Shown one piece after another: positions 1 through 8,983 of a stretch of 64,000 nt of DNA (its first letter is position 1; every line of letters starts with the position of its first letter). Source of the stretch: Candidatus Harpocratesius repetitus (lineage in GTDB: Archaea > Asgardarchaeota > Lokiarchaeia > Sigyniarchaeales > Promethearchaeaceae). The DNA is taken from positions 1,785,666 to 1,849,665 of the forward strand of contig JAIZWK010000001.1 of assembly GCA_021498095.1 (NCBI GenBank), written 5' to 3'. The position numbers and the translations under genes are program-made. The notes under the pieces are model-generated. The model saw nothing but the letters and a program-made list of their open reading frames with translations. It did not search any database and had not been told where the DNA came from.

Positions 1-1
1 A

Positions 2-76
2 GGAAATCAAGCCACATTTAGCGTGATAAGGAGTGCTGATGGCAGTGAAATCATAAAATTTACTCAAACAAAATAG
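2..76 (+). CDS. C-terminal end of a protein cut by the window edge
   Basis: The frame beginning at base 2 stays open for 24 codons and stops at TAG 74-76; it reads like protein (GNQATFSVIRSADG, then a charged tail). The other two forward frames stop earlier. It is probably the tail of a gene that starts left of the window. Too little is present to name a family. Confidence 0.4.
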   Translation, partial: GNQATFSVIRSADGSEIIKFTQTK

Positions 77-156
77 AATAAAAAATATAGTATCAGTTTT
101 TTTTAGCAAATTTAACAATTTTATCAAAAATTCAGCTAATTGAAAAAAAATGATTT

Positions 157-1761
157 ATGATGAGAATAAAAAATCGAAAAAACTCGAATAAACCTTTTGA
201 AAAATCAAACCCTACACCGAAATCATCAAAATCTACAAAATCTCGCGGATTAAAGATGATTCTTAATGATTACAAACCAATTTTATATTTTATTCCCCTA
301 ATTATTCTTATTAGTTCCGATGATGCAACCCTCTTAGTAAATGAAGTTCTCATAATCGTTTTTTTTCAACTTGAAAATAATTTAACACCTTTTGGAATAC
401 TTCTTGGAGTATCTCAAATTACCAAAGCGATATCGCTACTTATTTTTGGATATTTAGCTGATAAATTCCAACGAAAAAAATTATTACTTATTTCTTCTCT
501 CTGCTGGGCAATTTCTGATATCATGATAAGTTTTTCTGAAAGTTTTGTTATGCTTTTTACATTTAGAGTTCTCAGTTCAGCATTTGCGGGAGCAGCAGCT
601 TCAGTTATTTTGAGTCTTTTAGCCGATTCTTTTTCGAGCGATGATAGAGGGATGTCTTTTGCAATTTGGACCATGATCAGTACTATCGGTATTGCCATTG
701 GAGGGATGCTTTGTAGTGCATTCAATAAAGTTACTGTGGATTTCGATGAATCTGCTGATGATTTTATTGCGCGTATAGCAAATATTCGCTCGACAAATTC
801 TACTGAAATAATTCAACAATCTTGGCAAACTCCATTTTTAGTTTTTGGATTATTTGGATTAGGATTTATTTTTCTCGCAATGTTCTTTAAAGAGCCAAAA
901 AGAGCTGCAAAAGAAAAAACTCTTGCAGATATTCTTGCTTATGATGAAGTTGATTACTCTAAATTTTATTCAATCAAATTAAGTGATTTAAAATATATTT
1001 GGAAAAGAAAAACGAATTTTTTCTTAGTTGTTAATTTTTTTGATACAATATTGGCAGGAATGTTGGTTGGTTATTTAATAATGTGGATTTCTGTTGATAT
1101 GGGATTTGATGTTAGCGATTCTTCATCTATTGGATATCTTCTTCTCTTTTTAATTCCGATTATCGGTGGTTTAATTTGGGGAAATTTCTTTTGGCCTAAA
1201 CGAGCAGATGAGGCAGTAAAGAAAGGAAAATTAACTGCTCGAGTTAGAACTGCCACATTTTTAGGTTGGGTTCATCTTCCCTTTCTATTATTGGGATTTG
1301 CATTTATTCCAAATTACCAAACAATGACTTTATTTAAAGGAGCTGTGGAGACTACTCCTTTTACTTTTGGTGTTGGATTAACTATCATGGGATTATTAAT
1401 AGGAATCGGTATGTCGTTTGAGATGGCTGTAGGACCTCTTCATTATTCTTCAATGGTCGATGTAAATTTACCAGAACATCGATCAACAATGATTGCTGCC
1501 GCTTCTTTTATGGATGCAATAGGACGTGCATTGGGAACAACTATCGGAGCTGTAATTATGGATTTTTTCATTGCACGTAATAGTCCAAGTCCAATTTCTG
1601 AAACTCTTCTTTTTTCTCTTATAACTTTTGGTGTTATTTCAGGTTTACTATGGCTTCCAATTTATAAATATGCAAACGGGGATTTTACTGAAGTATCTCG
1701 AATACTACAAGAAAGAAAAGAATTTCTGAAGCAACAACATGGAATATCTCAAGAGGAGTAG
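157..1761 (+). CDS. Major facilitator superfamily (MFS) transporter
   Basis: A 534-residue polytopic membrane protein with a hydrophilic lysine/serine-rich N terminus of about 35 residues followed by about 12 hydrophobic segments, the usual MFS size. The cytoplasmic loop after the second membrane segment carries the MFS motif A (GYLADKFQRKK, about residues 98-108). The central loop (about residues 245-285) is charged, as expected between the two six-helix halves. The start has two adjacent ATGs (157 and 160). The stop lies 8 bases before the ceramidase-like gene, so the two are probably co-transcribed. The substrate cannot be read from the sequence; a lipid or sphingoid-like substrate is only a guess from the neighbour. 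Confidence 0.85.
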   Translation: MMRIKNRKNSNKPFEKSNPTPKSSKSTKSRGLKMILNDYKPILYFIPLIILISSDDATLLVNEVLIIVFFQLENNLTPFGILLGVSQITKAISLLIFGYLADKFQRKKLLLISSLCWAISDIMISFSESFVMLFTFRVLSSAFAGAAASVILSLLADSFSSDDRGMSFAIWTMISTIGIAIGGMLCSAFNKVTVDFDESADDFIARIANIRSTNSTEIIQQSWQTPFLVFGLFGLGFIFLAMFFKEPKRAAKEKTLADILAYDEVDYSKFYSIKLSDLKYIWKRKTNFFLVVNFFDTILAGMLVGYLIMWISVDMGFDVSDSSSIGYLLLFLIPIIGGLIWGNFFWPKRADEAVKKGKLTARVRTATFLGWVHLPFLLLGFAFIPNYQTMTLFKGAVETTPFTFGVGLTIMGLLIGIGMSFEMAVGPLHYSSMVDVNLPEHRSTMIAAASFMDAIGRALGTTIGAVIMDFFIARNSPSPISETLLFSLITFGVISGLLWLPIYKYANGDFTEVSRILQERKEFLKQQHGISQEE

Positions 1762-1769
1762 AATTAATT

Positions 1770-3287
1770 ATGAACATTGCATTTGGAAAAATTATTATAA
1801 CTCCAAAAAATGATGGAGTTAATGTCCCTATGGCGGGATATACCCGGTCGTTTCCTGCTCAAGGTAAACTTGATGATATCTATGCACGTGGAATGCTAAT
1901 TGAAGAAGAACCTCCATTTGAAATATCTAATTCTTCTAATTCTTCTAAATCAATTGAATCACTTGAATCACCAAAACGCTTTCTCATACTTAGTCTCGAT
2001 TTTTTAAAAGTTCCATTAAGTATCTCGCAGTATATTAAGCAAAAACTTACCAAAGTGCCTGAATTTAAACTAAAACCAGAAAATATCATGATTCATGCAA
2101 TTCATACTCATTCAGCTCCTGATTTAACTGGAGAATTTTATTGGCCAGGTAGTTTTTTAAATGTCTTTCGAGGAATTATGTTTGGTGTAAATCGGAATGA
2201 TCGTTATATTGTTTATTTTACCGACCGCATCATAAAAATGGTACGAAAAATGGTTCTCCATTTAGAACCTTCTCAAATCGCAATAGTTCATCAGAAAATT
2301 ACAGAAGATATCCTGATTAATAGAAGGAATCCTATTCGAAAATCTAAAAAGGATTTATGGATTTTGGTATGCAGATCCCAACAAAATGGGCATATCACAG
2401 GTATTTTAGGACATTTCCCCATGCATCCAACTACTCTATCATTTCAAAATAATAAATTATCTGCAGATTATCCTGGGCGGTTTTGTGCGAAAATTGAAAG
2501 CACATTTAATCAAAAAACTCACGCTATTTTCATTACCGGCGCAGCCGGAGATTTAAATCCAATTACAACTTGTGGAACTGATTTTGATGTTTTAGAAAAT
2601 GATCCAAAAGCTCGTCTTTCTGTATATGAGCAATTAGGAACCTATGAACACACTCAGAAAATTGGATTTTTACTGGCAAAAAAAGCGATAAACTTAGCAA
2701 ATTCTATTCCAAAAGATCAATACTATGATTCTTTTACATTTCAAAGCCACGAGAATAAATTTCCAATTTATATTCAAGATAAACAACCATTTGTTTATAA
2801 TTGGGGAAGATGGCTTCAAAATAAGCTATTCTTCTATCTAAAGCGAGCATTTCTATTCCCTATTGCCACTCTCCATAGTAAAGGAAGATCTCCCAATTTC
2901 CCTGGAATGATGCTGGAAAGAGCATCTTTATCAATTGATTTTCAACATAGATTGAAAGTTTGGACTATTATTCAATTCGTCAAATGCCAGTTTTTTCAAA
3001 AATCTAATCAATCACAAAGAGAACCTCTGTATATATTAGGAATTCCTGGGGAAGTCTTTGAAGATTTAGGTAAAAAATTAAAGCAAGCAGTTCCTCAAAA
3101 TACTTTCAAATCTAAGAATATATTACTCTTTCAGAATACTAATGATTGGGTTGCTTATCTATTTGAGCTTAAAGATTATCTGATACAAGGTGGATATGAA
3201 CCAATTGTTTCAGCAAGTCCTACATGTGGCACAGAAATTCTTAAAGCGTTTAAAAAATTACTTTTTACTGCTACAAAAACAACCTAA
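1770..3287 (+). CDS. Neutral/alkaline ceramidase-like hydrolase
   Basis: A 505-residue protein resembling the N-terminal domain of neutral ceramidases. The N terminus follows the family pattern (MAGYTRS, then DDIYARGML) and is followed by the metal-site-like HTHSAPDL near residue 112, GHFPMHPTTL near residue 212 and GAAGDLNP near residue 257. Classical neutral ceramidases cleave the N-acyl bond of ceramide using zinc and are longer (about 700 residues) with a signal peptide; this protein has no evident signal peptide and probably lacks the full C-terminal domain, so a cytosolic amidase of unknown substrate is more cautious. It follows the MFS gene by 8 bases. Ceramides are not known archaeal lipids, so the true substrate is open. 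Confidence 0.7.
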   Translation: MNIAFGKIIITPKNDGVNVPMAGYTRSFPAQGKLDDIYARGMLIEEEPPFEISNSSNSSKSIESLESPKRFLILSLDFLKVPLSISQYIKQKLTKVPEFKLKPENIMIHAIHTHSAPDLTGEFYWPGSFLNVFRGIMFGVNRNDRYIVYFTDRIIKMVRKMVLHLEPSQIAIVHQKITEDILINRRNPIRKSKKDLWILVCRSQQNGHITGILGHFPMHPTTLSFQNNKLSADYPGRFCAKIESTFNQKTHAIFITGAAGDLNPITTCGTDFDVLENDPKARLSVYEQLGTYEHTQKIGFLLAKKAINLANSIPKDQYYDSFTFQSHENKFPIYIQDKQPFVYNWGRWLQNKLFFYLKRAFLFPIATLHSKGRSPNFPGMMLERASLSIDFQHRLKVWTIIQFVKCQFFQKSNQSQREPLYILGIPGEVFEDLGKKLKQAVPQNTFKSKNILLFQNTNDWVAYLFELKDYLIQGGYEPIVSASPTCGTEILKAFKKLLFTATKTT

Positions 3288-3311
3288 TGAGATCAATTAT
3301 ATTTTATTTTT

Positions 3312-4244
3312 TTATTTATTTAGAAGCTTAACACTTCCAATTTGAGTGAGAATGGCTAAAAGAATGCTGCAAGGTACAATAATAAGAAAGTACCAATGGA
3401 ATTCAATAAAAATATATCGTATACTAATTATACACGCAATTATACTCGCAAAAAAAACAACAAAAAGGATCCCCCACACTAATTCTTCTGCATGTGTATA
3501 AATTTTATGAGCACCAGCTTCTTGTGCAGGTATCTGAAATACTCTGTAATAAATCCAACCTATAATGGGTATTCCAATAAGTATTGCCCAAAATCCATCG
3601 CTTAAATAATGATCTCCTTCAAAAACCCGAGCTAATGCCATAAGAATACTATATATGAGAGTAATACAAAAAGTGAATAATACTATTCCCCTTTTCTTTG
3701 TACATGTACTGATAAATCCAAAAGAAACCAGAAAAACCGCCACAGTTGTGTGTCCAGATGTAAATGAACCTTTTTTCAATGCTTCAATAAAGGATAATTT
3801 TCCAAATGTCCACATGGTAGAATAAAGGCTCTGCTCTTCAGCGACAATCCCAGGACGGGCTCTTGCAAATAAAACTTTAAATCCCCGATTAATTACAGTT
3901 AATGCAAGAATTGTAGCTATCAAATATCCAAAATATTTTCGAAAAGGGATTAAAAATTTTCCTATCTTCGGGATAAATGAAATGCAGTAAGCCAAAAATG
4001 ATAGAATAATTATAAAATATGAAGGATCTTGCCCACCAAATCCATCACCACTAAAAAATGATCTATCAAAAAAATGAGCAAAATTTGTCAAGAACTCACT
4101 TGATTTGCGTAAAGTAATAAAAGAATTCGAGATTTTCTGGTCAAAGATTCCAATTATTATAGAACCAATAAGAGCTATAGCCAAATATAGAATAGTAATT
4201 AATAATAATCTCCGATTTTCATAGAGAGGTGGTTTTTCATTCAC
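3312..4244 (-). CDS. PAP2-family membrane phosphatase
   Basis: A 310-residue multi-pass membrane protein with the three PAP2 phosphatase signatures: K-x6-RP as KVLFARARP (123-131), SGH as TSGHTT (162-167) and R-x5-H-x3-D within ARVFEGDHYLSD (205-216). These supply the histidine nucleophile and acid/base residues. The family dephosphorylates phosphatidate, polyprenyl diphosphates or related lipids in the membrane. A hydrophobic C-terminal extension follows the catalytic part. It is convergent with the ceramidase-like gene and divergent from the next gene. The lipid substrate cannot be assigned. A second, distinct PAP2 gene lies 650 bases away. Confidence 0.85.
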   Translation of the reverse strand: MNEKPPLYENRRLLLITILYLAIALIGSIIIGIFDQKISNSFITLRKSSEFLTNFAHFFDRSFFSGDGFGGQDPSYFIIILSFLAYCISFIPKIGKFLIPFRKYFGYLIATILALTVINRGFKVLFARARPGIVAEEQSLYSTMWTFGKLSFIEALKKGSFTSGHTTVAVFLVSFGFISTCTKKRGIVLFTFCITLIYSILMALARVFEGDHYLSDGFWAILIGIPIIGWIYYRVFQIPAQEAGAHKIYTHAEELVWGILFVVFFASIIACIISIRYIFIEFHWYFLIIVPCSILLAILTQIGSVKLLNK

Positions 4245-4287
4245 AAATAACCAATTGTTTTAATTACTAAAAAAGATATATTGGATC

Positions 4288-4854
4288 ATGCAACTAATCA
4301 CCAAAATAAATTATTTAGAAGCGATGGTAGAGTACTCACATTTATTTGAAATAAGTTCTCCACCCTCAATTATGAAAGAAAAAGATCTTTCTTTTGTTGT
4401 ACGTGAGGAAATTTCTCAAGGAGGAACTTTATTAGTAGGAGATTTGATTGTAAAAAAAAGATCAACAAATATTTTAGAAGCACATCCCTTTCCAGAATGG
4501 GTAATACAGCTATATAATCCTGAAACTAATCCTGGAAAATTATTTCTCATTCTTCCAAAATTCACTGCGAAACAAGTTAAAAGGTTTAATCGAAAATCAC
4601 TTGCATTAAGATTTGATAAGATAAAGGATGCATTAAATGATCTTACTGCTCTTGATTTTTTAGCAATTGAATATGTTACAGGATTGTGTGTTAAAATTCA
4701 CCCTAATATTCCTCATGAATTCGTTAGTATTACTACAAATGAGCAAAATAATCCTTACTGTCAAGTTTTTGAGCCAAATTTTCTTCCTCTAAGTGAGTTG
4801 TTGAAATTTGATGTAACAAAATTCTTTACTTTAGGATTTGAGTTAAAAATATAA
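4288..4854 (+). CDS. Hypothetical protein, 188 aa
   Basis: I do not recognise this family. It is soluble, without membrane segments or cysteine clusters, with predicted mixed alpha/beta character and an internal hydrophobic strand (KLFLILPKF, about residues 94-102). It is the only rightward gene between two leftward PAP2 genes, so it is transcribed on its own. The ATG at 4288 lies about 40 bases from the divergent PAP2 start, leaving room for a short shared promoter region. Codon use looks like its neighbours. Confidence 0.65.
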   Translation: MQLITKINYLEAMVEYSHLFEISSPPSIMKEKDLSFVVREEISQGGTLLVGDLIVKKRSTNILEAHPFPEWVIQLYNPETNPGKLFLILPKFTAKQVKRFNRKSLALRFDKIKDALNDLTALDFLAIEYVTGLCVKIHPNIPHEFVSITTNEQNNPYCQVFEPNFLPLSELLKFDVTKFFTLGFELKI

Positions 4855-4900
4855 AAAGATATAAGAAGAATTGAGATTGACTACTTATATTATTCATTGA

Positions 4901-5695
4901 TCAAGATACATCTTTTTTCAATTCATATTTCGGAATATTAAATATCCAATAATAGAAGATTGCATTGATGATATAAATCATTCCAAATGCCCATAGTACA
5001 TCGCTTGCATGGTGTGCACCAACTACAATACGTGCCACACCTGTTAAAATGCCTAATATAATACTGATGAATAATCCTGCCCATTTAAAGAAAGTAAAGA
5101 GTCGGAGTTTCGCTTTATAATCCCATTTTTTGACTTTTTCTGCCCAATAAACGGGATGTTTAAAAATATAATAGAAAATTATGAACACTGCCACAATTGA
5201 AACGTGTCCTGATGGAAAGGATTTTCCAACACCAATTAAAGATGGATCTTTCCAAAAAGCAGGTTCCCAAACCGAATAAAAGTCGAACATTTCTGCTTCG
5301 GTACTATTTGGCCATAAAAAAGTTTGTCGGGGGCGGGGTCTTCCATAAAGACCTTTAAAGATCATATTAACACAGATCACTACACCAGTAAAAGCAGAAA
5401 GAAAGGCATAAATTCCAAAATAAGCCAAATATCCCCATTTTTTTCTATTTATCAATCCTAAAATAATCATCGGAATAAGAGTTAAATAAAGAAAATATTC
5501 AAAAATATCATTATATTCATTGAGAAAATTCCAAGGTTGGACATTTTCTAAGGGAAAACGTTGACCTAAAGGTAATGATTCATTATAAAAATAATTTGTA
5601 ATGATTTTATCAAGTTCACCATCATTAATTTTCAAAAGGATGGTTCCAATAATCAAGATCACTGCAAATAATATGATGTATTTATGTGTTTTCAC
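4901..5695 (-). CDS. PAP2-family membrane phosphatase
   Basis: A 264-residue integral membrane protein with an intact PAP2 triad: KGLYGRPRP (114-122), PSGH (161-164) and R222-x5-H228-x3-D232 in ARIVVGAHHASD. About six hydrophobic segments surround the motifs, as in lipid phosphate phosphatases that act at the membrane face. It differs clearly from the PAP2 protein at 3312-4244 in length and loops, so the two are not a recent duplication. Candidate substrates are polyprenyl diphosphates or phosphatidate-like archaeal lipids; the sequence does not decide. Confidence 0.85.
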   Translation of the reverse strand: MKTHKYIILFAVILIIGTILLKINDGELDKIITNYFYNESLPLGQRFPLENVQPWNFLNEYNDIFEYFLYLTLIPMIILGLINRKKWGYLAYFGIYAFLSAFTGVVICVNMIFKGLYGRPRPRQTFLWPNSTEAEMFDFYSVWEPAFWKDPSLIGVGKSFPSGHVSIVAVFIIFYYIFKHPVYWAEKVKKWDYKAKLRLFTFFKWAGLFISIILGILTGVARIVVGAHHASDVLWAFGMIYIINAIFYYWIFNIPKYELKKDVS

Positions 5696-5825
5696 CCAAG
5701 CGATAACATATTTCTTCTTTACGAAAGAAAGGGAATTTGGTTTTTTTATGTTGTTTTGATTCGTTTTAAATCACCATAGAACTTTCCATCTTTAATTAAA
5801 AATGATAAATCGAATGATCAATTTC

Positions 5826-7358
5826 TTATGAAAAAAAGGCAGTAATTAGTGCCAGTAAAAATATTAATATAAAACCTAATATTCTCATGTAAAAATTTCG
5901 TTGAGAGTGAGAATTCAGTGTATTTATCCTGGATTTTGAAAAAATTTTCCAAGATATCTTTTCATTAATTTCAATATGCTCTTCTCCTATTTGAGCCACA
6001 TCTCGTATTCCAACAAGCATTATAAGGATACTGTAAGATATAATTCCCCAAATTAGCGATGAAATTACCATATCAAAAGCTATCAACCAATTCCATGAAA
6101 TAATGTAACACCATCCCCATAAGAGTTCTTTAGTTGCTAAATAAAATACACCGCTTAATCCGAGAATATCTATTACGGTCAAAGAATTTAGCTGTTGCGC
6201 TATCGAAATATTTTCTGTAGATTCATTTTGGATTATCTTAATTGCTTTAAGTGATATTTTATTTCTTTGGATCATGTGAAATCTAAGTTTATTCACTTGA
6301 TGATCACTTTGAATGTATTTGATATATTTGTATTTTGGAAAGTTATAAACGAAAAACTTTACGCTGAGATAAATGCCATAAGTGAATCCGAACATCGTTA
6401 GATCTGTTCCCCAGAATAATTCTGTAAAGGCACTAACTAAAGAGACAATTATCAAGAGAGTCCCAAAATAGATTCTAAAAAGATCTTTTGATGAAGTTTT
6501 ATCTAATTTATCGATTTGTTCACTATTGACATTTTCTTTTGTCCGTTCTTGAATATGTGTACTTTCAGATTCCGGCTGAACCTTCTGGAGTGAAGTGTTT
6601 GAATCGAGCCACAAATCATAGAACTGTAAAATCTTTTGGGGGATTTTATAATAGTGTTCTAATGGAAAAAAGGTTAGTTGAAACAAATGGGTAGGCGTGT
6701 CAAAAGATAATCGATAATTGGGAAATAATAAGATAATTACTGCCGCACAGATATCAATAAGTGCTGTTATTACCATCATTAATGGCAAAATATCATCTTT
6801 GGCAAGATGTTCTCCGAAAAGAGGAATCCCATATTGCAAGATCCTTAGTGCCATTGGGATAAAAAGCAAGATCCATATGTTTTTAAACTTCATGCCTTGA
6901 TTTGAAAGTGTGATTTTAGTGGCTTTTTGGGAATCTATTTCAGTTATCCTTGAGAATATCAGATTTCGTTCTTGTATAGAGTATATTTCATTATCAAAAG
7001 AGAGAATAACTTGCTTAATTGAAAGAATGCTGTAAATTAACATGAAGAATCCAACAAGAAGGGGAATTAAGCCAACTGTATAAAAGAAAGATATTCCGCC
7101 CAAAAACACTGCGTTACCTTGGCCTACATATTCCCCTATTGTTGGATGTTCTGGATGGCCAATTAAATGTCCTAATAGCACATAATCGAGAATTCCTACT
7201 GTTAAAAATGCTACACTAACAAAGAAATAACTCCACGGGAAAGAGAAAAAAGATAATATCTTTCCTTTTTTGAGAGAATTTGAGTACTTAATCGATTTGA
7301 TACGATTATGGTGAAGAGGTTTCAAATTATATTTTACTTCCTGTTGATTTTGTTCCAT
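5826..7358 (-). CDS. Multi-pass membrane protein of unknown function
   Basis: A 510-residue protein with about ten hydrophobic segments and no motif I can name. A charged cytosolic-type N terminus (about 45 residues) precedes the first helix, and a hydrophilic linker near residues 255-290 separates two membrane halves. Both halves contain segments with a similar FDxxxxL-like arrangement, possibly an old duplication. It starts 3 bases after the upstream toroid-like gene ends, so it is the last gene of a leftward operon with the secreted toroid-like protein and the TIM-barrel-like protein. It could be a transporter or scaffold for that group. Confidence 0.7.
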   Translation of the reverse strand: MEQNQQEVKYNLKPLHHNRIKSIKYSNSLKKGKILSFFSFPWSYFFVSVAFLTVGILDYVLLGHLIGHPEHPTIGEYVGQGNAVFLGGISFFYTVGLIPLLVGFFMLIYSILSIKQVILSFDNEIYSIQERNLIFSRITEIDSQKATKITLSNQGMKFKNIWILLFIPMALRILQYGIPLFGEHLAKDDILPLMMVITALIDICAAVIILLFPNYRLSFDTPTHLFQLTFFPLEHYYKIPQKILQFYDLWLDSNTSLQKVQPESESTHIQERTKENVNSEQIDKLDKTSSKDLFRIYFGTLLIIVSLVSAFTELFWGTDLTMFGFTYGIYLSVKFFVYNFPKYKYIKYIQSDHQVNKLRFHMIQRNKISLKAIKIIQNESTENISIAQQLNSLTVIDILGLSGVFYLATKELLWGWCYIISWNWLIAFDMVISSLIWGIISYSILIMLVGIRDVAQIGEEHIEINEKISWKIFSKSRINTLNSHSQRNFYMRILGFILIFLLALITAFFS

Positions 7359-7361
7359 AAG

Positions 7362-8954
7362 TTATCCCTTCCAACTCCAATTTTCATCTAGATATCCAAA
7401 ATATCTCAATATATAATAGGGAAGTGAAAAACTTGCGCTTGCATACTCGCGAATCGTCTTTGAATTATTATAAAGATTATTTCCATCTTCTTGGTAAGGA
7501 TTCTGGTTCCACACAATAGTAGATGGTTCCATCATTTCTACCGTGGCAGGTTTTAAATAACGATCACGAAAAATTGCATCTTGCAATCCATAGGTTAGCC
7601 ATTGATATGTAGTCCCAAAGGGGTTATGATCTACAAAATTTTTCCACTTTGCTATATTTGGATCTATTACCTGCCATTCTTCGCCCAATTCCGCTCGTGA
7701 TATGGTTTGGTTTCTCCCACCGCAAGTTGTATCATAAGGAATCATATTGAAAACATGAAATCTCCATAATTGATCCAAAACATCCCACCGAATTTCATCA
7801 ACAGCAAAGTTGGCAGAACCTTGCGCCCGTTTTAAAGCTGCTAAATATACTGCGTTTAAAAATGCATTACGATGTCCTCGATAGTTAATATAAGTAGATG
7901 ATTGATAGTTTTCAAAATACTTTTTTAGTAACACAGGATCATCTTCCACTAAAAATAAGCCCAATACAACCATATTTTCAAAATATTGGCTGTAATAGTT
8001 ATCAATATTATCCATAGCTGATACATGCGGTGTTCGGTTAATATTCCGTTCTTTGGCTAGGTAATAATGATAAAGCTGTGCATATCGAACATTTTCAGGA
8101 TCAACTCGAGTGGCCATTTTAGTTAACAACAATTTCCATTGAGAATAACATGGAGGTTGTAAATGGGCTCCATTAGGTTTTCCATCTCCACTCATTTCCT
8201 GCCAAAAACTGCTCAAAAATCCTTCCATTGCTTGTAAAATGATTAATCGTGTCACTTCTTGAACATCAGGAACATCTTGAACGAGCATCAAAGTGGCTGC
8301 AATACCTAGGAAATATCCGCCCAGTTCATCTTTACTGGTGTATAAGCGAATTCGCCAATCGGAATAAGGACCGCTTCCATTAAAATGACGAAAGCCCTCT
8401 TCAAATATCCATGAATAATTTCCATCAGTTCTTTGAGCTGGAGAAGCATAAAATCTTCCAATTTTTGTTCCTGGAAAGTCTGGGCCTAATCCTCCATTAG
8501 GTATCTCAATTAATAACCGTAAAGCTGTCAGCATACGTCGAATTAAATTTAAAGAATAATTACGCTCATCCCCTTCTGGTAGAGATGCATATCGGAAGCA
8601 AGAAGCCACTAAATTTTCAGCGGTGTGTAGTGCACCATTATCGGTACCATCATAAAGAATAATTTCTCCTGTGGTTGTATTTCGAACAAAAGTTTGACTT
8701 AAATTAATGGGAATGTGCATTTCTTGGAGATGTTCAAATTCATCTCCCATTTCAGCTAAGCGTGTAAGATTTATTTCTTCTATGGGATAAAATTCACTGG
8801 TGCTGGGAGCATTCTTCATATATCCAGTTAGCTCAGGTACTATTACTCCTAAATAAAAAGTAAAATAAAATCCCCCAAACAAAAAAGGAAACAAAACCAC
8901 ACAAGATATAACAATTATTCGAATAGTTCGGAATCGTTTGGCTCGAATTTTCAT
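7362..8954 (-). CDS. Membrane-anchored extracellular alpha/alpha-toroid-like protein
   Basis: A 530-residue protein with a basic N terminus and one hydrophobic segment (about residues 12-37, rich in V, L and F), consistent with a signal anchor and an extracellular body. The body is helical with repeated aromatic and Gly-rich turns (GGLGPDFPG, YFLGIAATL, NAFLNAVYLAALKRA), resembling the six-hairpin (alpha/alpha) barrels of glycosidases, lyases and epimerases. Several NxS/T sequons (for example NLS, NRT, NQT) could carry N-glycans. I see no specific catalytic signature, so the family is inferred. It lies between the TIM-barrel-like gene (29 bases) and the membrane protein gene (3 bases) in one operon. 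Confidence 0.6.
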   Translation of the reverse strand: MKIRAKRFRTIRIIVISCVVLFPFLFGGFYFTFYLGVIVPELTGYMKNAPSTSEFYPIEEINLTRLAEMGDEFEHLQEMHIPINLSQTFVRNTTTGEIILYDGTDNGALHTAENLVASCFRYASLPEGDERNYSLNLIRRMLTALRLLIEIPNGGLGPDFPGTKIGRFYASPAQRTDGNYSWIFEEGFRHFNGSGPYSDWRIRLYTSKDELGGYFLGIAATLMLVQDVPDVQEVTRLIILQAMEGFLSSFWQEMSGDGKPNGAHLQPPCYSQWKLLLTKMATRVDPENVRYAQLYHYYLAKERNINRTPHVSAMDNIDNYYSQYFENMVVLGLFLVEDDPVLLKKYFENYQSSTYINYRGHRNAFLNAVYLAALKRAQGSANFAVDEIRWDVLDQLWRFHVFNMIPYDTTCGGRNQTISRAELGEEWQVIDPNIAKWKNFVDHNPFGTTYQWLTYGLQDAIFRDRYLKPATVEMMEPSTIVWNQNPYQEDGNNLYNNSKTIREYASASFSLPYYILRYFGYLDENWSWKG

Positions 8955-8983
8955 TTTTTTTTCACCTTAAAATTATTAGTATT

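Noticed and set aside
414..725. Minus-strand frame inside the MFS gene as a real gene
   Set aside because: Fully antisense to a well supported transporter gene, with no motif of its own.
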